Shown here piece by piece: positions 41,992 to 51,890 of a DNA stretch of 64,000 nucleotides; positions within the stretch are counted from its first letter, which is position 1, and each line of letters begins with the position of its first letter. Location: positions 442,967,851 to 443,031,850 of the forward strand of contig NC_066580.1 in NCBI RefSeq assembly GCF_024323335.1, written 5' to 3'. Both the position numbers and the translations under genes were made by a program. A model generated the notes under the pieces. That model was not told the DNA's origin. It saw only the letters and a program-made list of their open reading frames with translations, and ran no database searches. This DNA is from Lathyrus oleraceus. Its lineage: Eukaryota; Streptophyta; Magnoliopsida; Fabales; Fabaceae.

Positions 41992-42362
41992 TGTTGAAAA
42001 TAAACCCTTTTGTGTTTAGGAAAAGTGTGTGAGAATATTAGAGGCTTGAATAAAAACTTGGTAGGTAGGAGAATTATTTATGGAAGAGAGAACTTTGTAT
42101 TTTTGCTTGATTTAAAAGTGTTGGATTACATCTCTATTTATAGTACTCTAAGGAGAACTCTAGACACACTAATTCTAGAGAGTTCTCAACTCTAGATATT
42201 CAAAGAGTATTCTAGAAAATATTACAATCTTAAGAAATATCTAGATACTCTAAATACTACAAGACTTTTCTAGAAACATTATCCAATATAAACTAAGCCC
42301 AAATAACTAAGTCCAAAATCAAATAATAAAATTAGGCCCAAATCAAGTTTAATATTTCAACA
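41992..42362 (-). repeat. 3' LTR of the young copia element (371 bp)
   Basis: On the minus strand it starts TGTTGAAATATTAAACTTG and ends ...TTTTCAACA. It contains TATAAATA (42142-42135) and upstream palindromes TTCTAGAA at 42210-42217 and 42268-42275. Confidence 0.93.
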
Positions 42363-42369
42363 TCCCCCC

Positions 42370-45143
42370 TTAAACTTGATTTGTGACTCCAAGCATATTC
42401 CTTAGCTTCACGAAAGTTTCCAACTTGAGTGGCTTAGTGAAAATGTCAGCAGATTGATCTTGAGACAATACATACTTCAATTTCACCTTGTACACCCATC
42501 TTATTCCGATTACTTTTTGTCCTCGTGGAAGTGTAGTAAGTTCCCATGTATCATTCTTCGTGATTGACTTGACTTCTTCTTCCATGGCGTCTCTCCACTT
42601 TACATTTTCAACTGCTTCTTGATAGCTTAGAGGCTCGCAATTACCCAAAAGGCAAAAAAGGTTAATGTCATTTATGTTTTCGGTTACCTCATAAAGCTCT
42701 TCAATACTCCTTAGTCGTGGTGGCCTCTCATTTGAGCTTGTTTCATTCAACCTTGGTGTCGGTGAGACCGGTGGTGTAATATTTTCTTCTATCATTGGTT
42801 GTTCTATTTCGTCTTCTTCTTCAAAGTAAGGAAGAAAATCGTACCTGTCTTCTTGAAGACTCCAATCCCAACAATCTTCTTCTTCGAACTCCACGTCACG
42901 ACTTATGACGATCTTTCCACTATTTGGATTATAGAGCTTGTACCCTTTGGAGCTTGAGTCGTAACCGACGAATACATACTTCTCACTTTTATCATCGAGC
43001 TTTGTTCTCCTTTCATCAGGAACAGGAGTATAGGCAATGCTTCCAAATACTTTGAGGTGAGAGATCCCAGGCTTCCTTCCACTCCACACTTCTTGTGGTG
43101 TCTTCTCATGCACACTTCTTGTTGGGGAACGATTTGTCAGATAAACTGCACATGCCACTGCTTCGGCCCAAAACTCTCTCGGCATCTTCTTGCTCTTAAG
43201 CATGCTTCGCACCATGTTAAGTATGGTCCGATTCTTTCTCTCTGCTACTCCATTTTGTTGTGGTGATCTTGGCACTGTTAGTTGGCGGCGGATTCCATGG
43301 TCTTCACAATATTTTTTGAACTCATTTGAAATGAACTCTCCTCCTCGGACAGATCTCATGGCCTTAATGGAAAGACCACTTTCTTTCTCCACAAGGGCTT
43401 TGAACTTCTTAAAGTTTTCAAACACTTCTGACTTCTCCTTCAAGAAATAAACCCATTTTTTCTAGAATAATCATCAATAAAGAGGAGAAAGTATTTACTC
43501 TTACCAAAAGAGTTTGGATTGATTGGTCCACAGACATCAGTGTGTATGAGCTCTAGCGGTTTTGTCGCTCTTGACGTTGATTCCTTTGGAAAGCTTTTCC
43601 GGAATTGCTTCCCAATTATACATCCTTCACATAGTTGGTCTGGGTGGTTTATACTAGGCAAGCCTCTCACCATTTCCTTCTTTGACAAACATTTTAGACT
43701 ATCGAAGTTGAGATGTCCGAATTGTAGATGCCATAGCCACGAAGAGTCGGTATAGCAAGTCTTGAGACACTTTGCAACATCATTTTGAATGTTCAAGAGG
43801 AACATTTTATTATTTGACATAGGCACCTTAGCAATCAAGTTATGTGTACAATCTCTTAATAAAAGACTATGTTCTTTCAGGTGGATGTCATAGCCTTTCT
43901 CTAATAATTGTCCCAAGCTCAAAATATTATTCTTCATGTTAGGAACATAATAGACATTGGATATGAATTGATGACTCCCATTCTTTAAGCGTATAAGAAT
44001 TTTACCTTTGCCTTTGACCGGTATCTTTGAGTCATCTCCAAATGAGACATTGCCAGTTGTCGCTTCATTGATCTCTACGAACATGCTTCGATCGCCACAC
44101 ATGTGATTGCTTGCGTCGGTGTCGAGGTACCATTTGTTTCTTTTCTCTTCAATTTGGTTTTGGAACGCGAGCAACAAAGTTTCTTCTTCGCTGCCTTTTT
44201 CTTCTACAAAGTTAGCTTTCTCCACAACTTTCTTTGAGAGTCTACACTCAGATGCATAATGACCGATCTTGTTGCAGTTGAAGCACTTGATTTGTGATCT
44301 GTCACACCTCGACCATGAATTTCCTCTTCCACAACCTCTTGTTGCTTGTGGATTCCAACTTCTTTCTCCATTGTTAGAGTAGTTGTTGTAATTGCCTCTT
44401 CCTTCTTCTCCATGTCCTCGTCCGCGCCCACGATCTTGGCCACGACCTCGTCCTCTTTGGCTCTTGTAATTCACATAATTTGCTTCCTTTATGTTGAGTT
44501 GTAGTAGTTGCTCCATAGCCTCCTTTTGTTTAATTTTTCTCTTTTGTTTTTCTTCGTATGCTTGTAAGGAACCCATGAGTTGCTCAATAGTCATCGTCTT
44601 TAAATCCTTGTTTTCTTCAATGTTGGTAACAATGAAGTCAAACCTTGGATTTAAAGTGCGAAGTATTTTCTCCATGACTTTTACCTCATCAACATCTTCA
44701 CCATTTCTTGTAAGTTGATTGACTACGGCCAATACTCGAGAAAAATAATCAGAAATTGACTCGGACTCTTCCATAAATAAACGTTCAAAATCACCTCTAA
44801 GAGTTTGAAGACGGATCTTTTTCACCTGTTCCACTCCTTTGTTGCAAGTTTGAAGTTTGTCTCATGCTTCTTTGGCCGTCGTTGCGTTGGAGATCTTCTC
44901 AAATGTATCTTCATCCACCGATTGATAAATGAGGAAGAGAGCTTTCTTGTCTCTCTTTCTTGACTCCCTCAATGTCTCCTTTACACCTTGGCTTAGCGAG
45001 GCTTCATCTTGCTCATTGAAGCCTTTCTCAACGATATCCCACACATCTTGAGCTCCTAGTAGCGCCTTCATCTTGATACTCCAATTGTCATAGTTGTTCT
45101 TTGTGAGCATCGGCATTTGAAAAGGGAAACCTCCATTCGCCAT
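42370..45143 (-). pseudogene. Copia gag-pol, RT-deleted, one stop and one frameshift
   Basis: Translation from ATG 45143 (MANGGFPF) gives the UBN2-type gag (LTKNNYDNWSIKMKALLGAQD). An in-frame TGA at 44862-44864 falls where the family has Trp. Gag continues to a zinc knuckle CFNCNKIGHYASEC (about 44225-44285). The protease motif reads DTDASNHM where DSGAS/DTGAS is usual. GAG-pre-integrase (WLWHLQFGHLNFDSL) and the start of the integrase core follow up to 43440, where a frameshift near 43445 moves to the frame 43443-42370 (QQNGVAERKNRTILNMVRSML, then LTTLPRGQKVIGIRWVYKVK). The reading frame then fuses to the RNase H end at about 42480. The element cannot encode its own replication. Confidence 0.9.
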
Positions 45144-45175
45144 TTTTTTAGGACCTTGAAGCTCTGATGCCACTT

Positions 45176-45546
45176 TGTTGGAAATAAACCCTTTTGTGTT
45201 TAGGAAAAGTGTGTGAGAATATTAGAGGCTTGAATAAAAACTTGGTAGGTAGGAGAATTATTTCTGGAAGAGAGAACTTTGTATTTTTGCTTGATTTAAA
45301 AGTGTTGGATTACATCTCTATTTATAGTACTCTAAGGAGAACTCTAGACACACTAATTCTAGAGAGTTCTCAACTCTAGATATTCAAAGAGTATTCTAGA
45401 AAATATTACAATCTTAAGAAATATCTAGATACTCTAAATACTACAAGACTTTTCTAGAAACATTATCCAATATAAACTAAGCCCAAATAACTAAGTCCAA
45501 AATCAAATAATAAAATTAGGCCCAAATCAAGTTTAATATTTCAACA
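45176..45546 (-). repeat. 5' LTR of the young copia element (371 bp)
   Basis: It is colinear with the 3' copy (offset 3184). TATAAATA lies at 45326-45319. The two TTCTAGAA sites (nTTCnnGAAn, the heat-shock element core) at 45394-45401 and 45452-45459 lie about 70 and 130 bp upstream of it, in promoter position. Confidence 0.93.
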
Positions 45547-45551
45547 CAGGG

Positions 45552-46000
45552 AACAGTGCTAGCCAGATTATATCGGACGTCTCGTTCTAATTATAAAAAT
45601 GAGCTTAATTTTTTTTTTAAAACACAATTATAATAATTAAAAAATATATATTAAAAATATAATTATATATTAATTAAAAATAAATTTAATTATAATTATT
45701 TTAAATTTTGATCCATCTTTATTTATTTTGTATGTATTGAATTTTTATCATAACATTTTTTTATTATTGAGTTTTTTTAATAAATTTTATTTATTTTTAT
45801 TAGTATACGTAAAAAATTAAAATTTTCAAAAATTTGAACTTCTAATATTTAAGACCCTATGATAATGGGTTTTCTTTCCTAATGATGAGCATAATGAGGA
45901 TTTATAGATCTTGAAGATTATCAGAGATTAACTATGTAAATCTGGGTAAAGTTCAAAGTCGTTTGGAGTTAAGACTCTGTTAGTTTTAGGGATGCATGAG
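45552..46000. other. AT-rich spacer
   Basis: Continuation of the sequence left of the copia insertion, made of simple AT-rich DNA. Nothing recognisable is seen. The border with the following Ogre-like LTR was not located. Confidence 0.4.
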
Positions 46001-47491
46001 GAACTGTTAGATGAAAATTAGGTTAAGTCAGTTGAATGTTAAATCTTTTGTTAACTCACGTTAGAAACTTGCAGGTTTTATCAATCATATTTTCTTTTAG
46101 TGAAGTGTTATGAGTTATTATTATGGATACGCTATTTGTGAAACCAATTGGTCTTTTCACATTGAGCTGTTAGAAGTTATGTGTTAATTGGTTCAAATAT
46201 TGATGGCTATTAAGGATATGTTTTGGTGAAAAATTATGCAGGAATTGCTTTGGTTAATGAGTGCCTGCAAAAAGATGTTAAAATATAAATCTCATTAGCA
46301 AAAAGTGCAGGGTTATTTTGTGTAGCAGAAGTTATTATGAAATGTTCAAACCGATTTCCTGTTAGGTGTTATTTTCTCTAATTGGGTTCAATTAATTGAA
46401 TTTTGCAAGGTTCAACCAACTCTAAATTTTTCTGTTATCAAATTTTGCAGGGTCATGGATTTGAAGGGTTTATGGATGGTTGAACATTATGGAAATTATG
46501 GAATGCAAATGAGTGGTTTGAAAATTATGGAAAGTTATGGCATGCATTTGAATGGTTTAATGAATGGTTTGAAAGTTGTCAATTAAAATAATTTGAAATG
46601 AACTTGAATATTAATAAATGATTTGGAATCTTAAATGTTCATCTTGAATAGATAAACTAAAATTTGATAGTTGATTGAATTTGGAATTAGATGGAAAGAT
46701 CAACTGTTAATAAATCTCAATGTATAATTCGAACCAAATGTGACTGATCAATATCAAATGGTATGAAATGGATGGTTGACTTTGGTCAACTTGTTGACCA
46801 AAAAGTCAACATTTGACCAAAGTCAATTGTGAGGCATGAGTTAGGGTTTTCACATGATTTTAACAAGGCATGATTCACATGAAACAAAGGCTAATGTTTA
46901 AGCCACAATGAATCAAGACATATAGACCAGTGCTTCTGCCAATACCAAAAGACTTAGATAATGTTTGAAAGATCAACCATGTAGACATGTAGAAGATGGG
47001 TGATGCATGATATGATATCCAAACATCTTTCCCCAATGGATTAGGGTTTTCAACTAAGCACAAGGTGATAAGCCAAATCACAAGGCCGGTCAGGACCACA
47101 ACTTCCCTGATTAGGGTTTCATGAGGCATGTCTTTTAATCAAGGCCTCTGACTCAAGTATGATGCTTCATAAGCAAGTCTCAATGTATGCGGTCCCAATT
47201 AGGGTTTAGGTGACCAAACAAGGCCCAAAGAGTATCCACAAGGTCCCATAACCATATCAACAAGAATTAGGGTTTTACTCCAAATATGATCAGATGAAAA
47301 ACCAAATCACATTCTAGGGGTTTAACCCATGCACAAACCATAACCTTGCAAGCCACTGAGCCTTGAATCTATAGATTAACAAATGTCAATATGAATGAAT
47401 GCATATGAATGAAGCATGATTGTATACAGATGAATCTCAAGTTAAGGGATGAGTGAAAAGATGAAAATGGGAGGGCATATATTAGGGTACG
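46000..47491 (-). repeat. Ogre-like LTR, 5' end at 47491 (lower border uncertain)
   Basis: Minus strand from 47491 reads TGTCGTACCCTAATATATGC followed by a CCTCCCATTTTCATC block. This aligns with the LTR starts of the old Ogre (14978) and the young Ogre. Inside are several AACCCTAAT words and a TTGACC/GGTCAA cluster (46770-46830), both also present in the other Ogre LTRs here. The rest differs from the 895-bp LTR at 14084-14978, so it is not the partner of that element. The lower border was set arbitrarily. Confidence 0.55.
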
Positions 47492-47917
47492 ACAAAGCTG
47501 ATTCCCAATTTTGATGAAATCACTTTTCATTACATTCCAAGGGAAGAGAATCAGTCAGCCGATGCTCTAGCTACTCTGGCATCCATGTTTAAAGTCAAAT
47601 GGAAGAATGAAGCACCTACCATCCGTATTGACCACTTGGATGAACAACGCACTATTTAGCAATGGAGGTCGAATATGATGATAAGCCTTGGTTCTACGAC
47701 ATCAAGATATATCAGGAAAAACAAGAGTATCCTGATAAAGTATCCATCACTAATAAGAAGGCTTTGAGAATATTTTCTGCTGAGTTCTATTTGAATGAGG
47801 ATGTGTTGTACAAGAGGAATTATGATTTTCGTGTTGCTTAGATGCGTGTATAAACACAAAGCAAGCATGATCATAAGGTCCATATATGAGGGTTGTGAAG
47901 GTGTGCATGCTAAGGGG
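47492..47917 (+). pseudogene. Ogre-like pol fragment: RNase H end and integrase start
   Basis: Plus-strand translation gives LIPNFDEITFHYIPREENQSADALATLASMF (about 47497-47595), the conserved RNase H C terminus. KPWFYDIK and a YLNEDVLYKRNYD block, which begin the integrase zinc-finger region, follow. Stops and frame changes occur after about 47655. It is cut on both sides by minus-strand Ogre-like LTR ends. Confidence 0.8.
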
Positions 47918-50040
47918 TGTCGCACCTCGAAAAAATAAGAACACGACCTAACAAAGCGTAATCGCATGCTCGCAATGATGGACTGAACAGAGTCACCATC
48001 GAACTTTATTTATTCCTAAAAAGTAAAGGGGAAATATTAATAAAACTCAAGAAAGAACGACATTGATTATTGTCGTCGCAACCAATATCAGGGTTCAGAA
48101 GTCGATTACGCAAGAGGAAGATATTAGCATCCCTCATGTTCGTTGTACTTAACGAGAACCGTTAGGTTAGTTGTGTCGTTAGTGTTAGCTTAAAAATGTT
48201 AGGTTTATAAGTTATTAAGAGGGAATGAAGAATAGAAGAAAAAGAAAAGAGAAAAATGTTTTTGGATTCTGCAACGAAGAGGGCTAAATCTAAGTTTTTT
48301 ATTAATGGGCCTGACAAGATTTACAAATCCTGCTCCTACGTATGTCCGGGTGCAATAGAGAACTCGAGGCTTACGTAGTCCTGGGTAGAAGATGTTTATT
48401 TGTTGGTCGATTTTAGCGAAAGCTACTTTGTGTCAATCAACGAAAACATTATTTGACTACCCAAAACAAGTGGAAAAGGGGGTGTTTGCATCACGGCCGA
48501 ATAGATTTACAAATCAACATTCATGGGAAACATCGCCAACTTTCTCACACGTTCAAGTGGACAAAACATTGTTTTGCATCGTCTTGAAACAAAACACCTT
48601 TCGCTTGAGAAAGAGGTTTAAGGATCAATCGCCTGACGGTGAGAAAAGAGTTTGATTAGTTTGATGTGTTTTGATTAATGGCGAGAATTTGGATGGGCGA
48701 GATATCCATCTTGAATCCTAAACTCAGGAATGCTTGGTATCCATCATGTCCTCTTTCCATCTTATTTGCAAAAGTATTTTATATTTTTAGGTGTTTTTGA
48801 GATTTTATTGAAAAATGGGTTTGAAGAAACCGCATTGAAAGTTTTGTATGATGGTGAGAGCTAAGATGAACGAGATATCCATCTCAAATCTTAGTCTCAG
48901 GAGCTCGTGGTATCCACCCCGTTTCTTTTCAATCTTTATTGAAAAGTATTTAATAGGCATTAAATGTTTTTGAGATTTATTGTGAAAATGGCTTGACGTT
49001 GGAATAAGCTTTGATTAACAATTGTGAATGGTTTGATTGAAATGGTTTGAAAGAAGATGGGATAGAAAGAAATGGATTGATTTGGTTATTGAGAAAATAC
49101 TATATGTTGGATCAATTCTTTATTTTTTTATCTTTATTGAAAAAAGGTTGATTATATTCTCGTGTTATAGCTAGCTAAACAAATAAGAAAATAAAGAAAT
49201 AAAATGTTAAAATTATTACACATCATGAGAATGGGGGTACATTTTGTCGAATGAGGATTCATGATAATGAACCGATTAAATCATACCAAATCAACAAACA
49301 AATAGACAAGTGTAAGTGCAAGAGGATGGTCTCATTGTAAGAAGGCCCAAGAGTAATCCATGTGAAGGGAATAACAATACATAAGTTATATTTAAAAAAT
49401 AATCAAAAATCAAATCGAAAGAAGCAAAGCTGATGCGTGCACGGAAGAAAATTGGGATGCGAGGATGCGAATCAAAGTCACATAACATAAGAACATGCGA
49501 GGAAAAATAAAATTGTGAGGTGCAAGCAAAACCCTATGTAATGTGCTCAAGGACGGTTTACACATATTGACACCAATAGAAGTGTCGTATGCGACGAGTC
49601 AAAATGCGGCAAAATACCATCAAAATAATTGGTGGAATAACGACATGGGAAATGTAGAATCCATAGACCAAAGTTTGATGCTTAACCATGAAAATAAATC
49701 AAAGAAACTAAGCAAAATCCAACAAGTAATGCACTTTTTGAAACATTCATAAGACACTTTTGAAATGGTCGTAATCGGGGGGATATAAATGGAAAAAATA
49801 AAAACAAAAATTATATTGCAAATACAATGTCACAAATAAGAAGTAAGCAGAAAAAAATCAGAAAGAAAACAAAATTTTGATGGTTAAAAAAATGTGAAAG
49901 ATCATGAAAAATAAGGGTGAAAAAATGGAAAAAAAAAGTGGTGATGAAAAGTGGCAGCAAGGGGTTAAACGCAAAACATGGGGGAGGGAGGCATGAAGCT
50001 TCAACCATTCTCCTAACAACCATATCTCTGTCAACTAATT
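47918..50040 (-). repeat. Ogre-like LTR-derived sequence, 3' end at 47918 (upper border uncertain)
   Basis: TGTCGCACCTCG at 47918 mirrors the LTR end of the other Ogres. Homology to the conserved LTR tail is clear at about 47990-48160 (GTCGTCGCAACC, GTCGATTACGCAAGAGGAAG, ATATTAGCATCCCTCATG). An internal repeat (GAGATATCCATCT...AGGA...TGGTATCCA) occurs at about 48700 and 48870. Beyond 49200 the sequence is AT-rich and cannot be assigned. A 29-bp (AT)n run lies at about 50052-50080. Confidence 0.55.
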
Positions 50041-50045
50041 GCATC

Positions 50046-50085
<40 letters not shown>

Positions 50086-50087
<2 letters not shown>

Positions 50088-50578
50088 GATGCTTTTAAAA
50101 ATGGAAAAAAGAACAAATTTTTTGAAAATACGCTGTGGGAACCCAAGACCTGTGGGAAGCAAACCAACGCCTCAACCACGAATTAGAGTTGTCTTGTTGT
50201 CATTTATTTGCATCCATCAAAACCTATATAAAAATACGCTGAAATTAATTAAAAAAACATTAACAAAAAATATAAGTAGCAGTATATTTCTCATTTTGAT
50301 TTTCTTCTCCATGCTCCATGTTTCAGTAGACAAACTAAGTATTGAAAAACGCATGCTCACGTGCACATTGTTGTAATGGAAATCCATTCCAGCAAAAACA
50401 ATAGTTACACCACAACATTTTATATGTGATAAAGTTGAAAATAGTTTCGGATCCGAAACAAATCCTCACCAAAAACACCATGATTTAAACGTCAAATTTA
50501 AGCGTAGTAGCAACATTGAATCTGAGTACCCCACAAAGTTGCAATGAGTAGGTTGGGTTGCATTGATGAAAGCTTCTC
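50086..50578. other. Spacer, possible degenerate 3' continuation of the DUF255 pseudogene
   Basis: No reliable coding signal is seen at 50086-50480. At 50480-50578 the minus strand may continue the neighbouring pseudogene, but the frame is lost. Confidence 0.35.
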
Positions 50579-51176
50579 TTAGCATAAACGTATTGCCTCG
50601 TCAAAAACACCATTAGGAAATTTACCAAAATTTGAACTAGTAGATAATGCCTCTGAAAGTTGTTCAATTGTAAATGTTCCATTCTTAACTAGCATATACT
50701 TTTTAATTTCCCAAGCCTCTTTTACCTTTCTGTGTATAGTCTTAAAACTAGGTTGGCCATATTTACCATCAAGGGAAAAGTAAATTCCACCCATTAAAGG
50801 TTTCGAGTCAGATGAAAGAAAACACAGTTAGGGGCCAACCTCCTCCGCCATACAAAGCTTGCACATACGTCATGTATACCTTATCAACATCCGATCGCTC
50901 CTCACAGTCCACCTTAATGCTAACAAACCCATCATTTAACAACTTAGAAATCCCCTCGTCCTCAAAAGACTCAACCTCTATAGCATGACACCAATGACAA
51001 ATGTTGTACCCAATTGATAAAAATATGTGTGAATCTAGACAGAATGCTTCGGTGAAAGCATCTTCTCCCCATGGATACCAATCAACAGGGTTATGAACGT
51101 GCTGAAGAAGATAAGGGCTTTATTCGGAAGTAATATGATTGGTGAAATTGTGTGGGTTGGAATGAGACGTTGTCAT
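50579..51176 (-). pseudogene. SPATA20 / DUF255 (thioredoxin-like) gene fragment
   Basis: Minus-strand translation from about 51176 gives a His/Asn-rich lead-in. [22 protein letters not shown] follows, in two parts (about 51119-51055). Then come [20 protein letters not shown] (about 51030-50970; the CxxC-type CHWC is kept), [26 protein letters not shown] and [11 protein letters not shown]. After a one-base frameshift near 50820 the frame reads KPLMGGIYF and a long ...EAWEIKKYMLVKNGTF... block. These are the signature blocks of the SPATA20/SSP411-type thioredoxin-domain proteins. Lesions are a stop at 51120-51122, the frameshift, and loss of everything after about 50579 (the full protein is several times longer). 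It could be a retrocopy, a transposon-captured fragment or a degenerate duplicate. Confidence 0.85.
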
Positions 51177-51764
51177 GGATAGAACCTTGGGGAATGTGAC
51201 GCGTGAGAGTGAGAAAGGGATTCAAGAGATTAGTTTGGTGATGGAGAAATGGTGTTGGTGATGGAAAAAGAGGTTGAGAACACGGGTGGAGGTTTATATG
51301 AGGTTGAAGATGAAAAGGGCAGAGGAAGAAGAGGTGAGTGGTGAAACTGTTTGGTGGTGGAGATTCCCTTTGTTGATAAAGTGTTAAAGGGTTTTGAGTT
51401 ATGAAGTATTCTTCCCTTTAATTTTCATTTGATATAGATATTTTTTTAGCAAGTTGTTGTTATTCTTTTTGAAAACAAAAGTCCTTTTCTCCTGTTATAT
51501 TTTTTCTTTCCTTTTCAACGAGAATCAAAGAGAGAGGTCAAGATCCCCTTTTTTAGGTGCATCCTCCTGGCCACAACTGTCATGTCTTTGGATAAGAGTG
51601 CTAGCTGGCCTTATTGTGAGGCTAATCCATTAAAGTGTGATATCTGACCTAGATTTGTGTTTGAATTTGAGAGAGAAGTTCCATCGAGATTGCCAAGTGG
51701 CAAAAATGAAAATTTTGATTTTTCTCTTCTAAATTTTTATTAATCATTTTGAATTTTGAAATTC
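51177..51764. other. Spacer between the DUF255 pseudogene and the SIRE-like LTR
   Basis: GA-rich at 51177-51370, possibly decayed upstream sequence of the pseudogene, then unremarkable. No gene or named repeat was recognised. Confidence 0.4.
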
Positions 51765-51890
51765 TGGTATCAGATATGAGATGTCGAAGGTAATGTCACG
51801 AAATTAATATCTGAGTAATGCAAACATAATAAAGATAGAGAATAGTAATGCAAGATACACAAGTAATTGTTAACCCAGTTCGGTCCAACT
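51765..51890 (-). repeat. Distal part of a SIRE/Maximus-like copia LTR (left of the inserted chromovirus)
   Basis: It continues directly into 60550 when the insertion and one CAACT copy are ignored. The combined LTR is about 1.17 kb. The lower border at TGGTATCAG (51765) is a guess from the TG...CA rule; the partner LTR is outside the window. Confidence 0.55.
51886..51890. other. Target site duplication of the chromovirus, left copy (CAACT)
   Basis: CAACT immediately before the 5' LTR is repeated at 60545-60549 immediately after the 3' LTR. Confidence 0.95.

Larger units (their letters stand above)
41992..45546 (-). mobile_element. Young Ty1/copia element with RT/RNase H deletion and heat-shock-like LTR motifs
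   Basis: Two 371-bp LTRs (41992-42362 and 45176-45546) differ at only two bases seen by eye (near 41997 and 42080) and are flanked by the 5-bp duplication CAGGG (41987-41991 and 45547-45551). The PBS (minus strand TGGCATCAGAGC, 45161-45172) is of initiator-Met type with one mismatch. The internal 2.8 kb encodes gag, protease and integrase. It then passes from the RT start (IRWVYKVK) directly to the RNase H end (SADIFTKPLK), so the catalytic RT is gone. LTR start, length and TTCTAGAA motifs recall the heat-activated ONSEN group; that relation is inference. Confidence 0.93.

Noticed and set aside
46000..47491. Idea that this LTR is the 5' LTR of the old Ogre-like element at 14084
   Set aside because: Only the first few dozen bases and general motifs match; the bodies differ, so it belongs to another element.
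49953..49970. AGGGG as the right-hand target duplication of the LTR starting at 47918
   Set aside because: The preceding bases do not match an Ogre LTR start and the pol frame does not resume after it; chance match.
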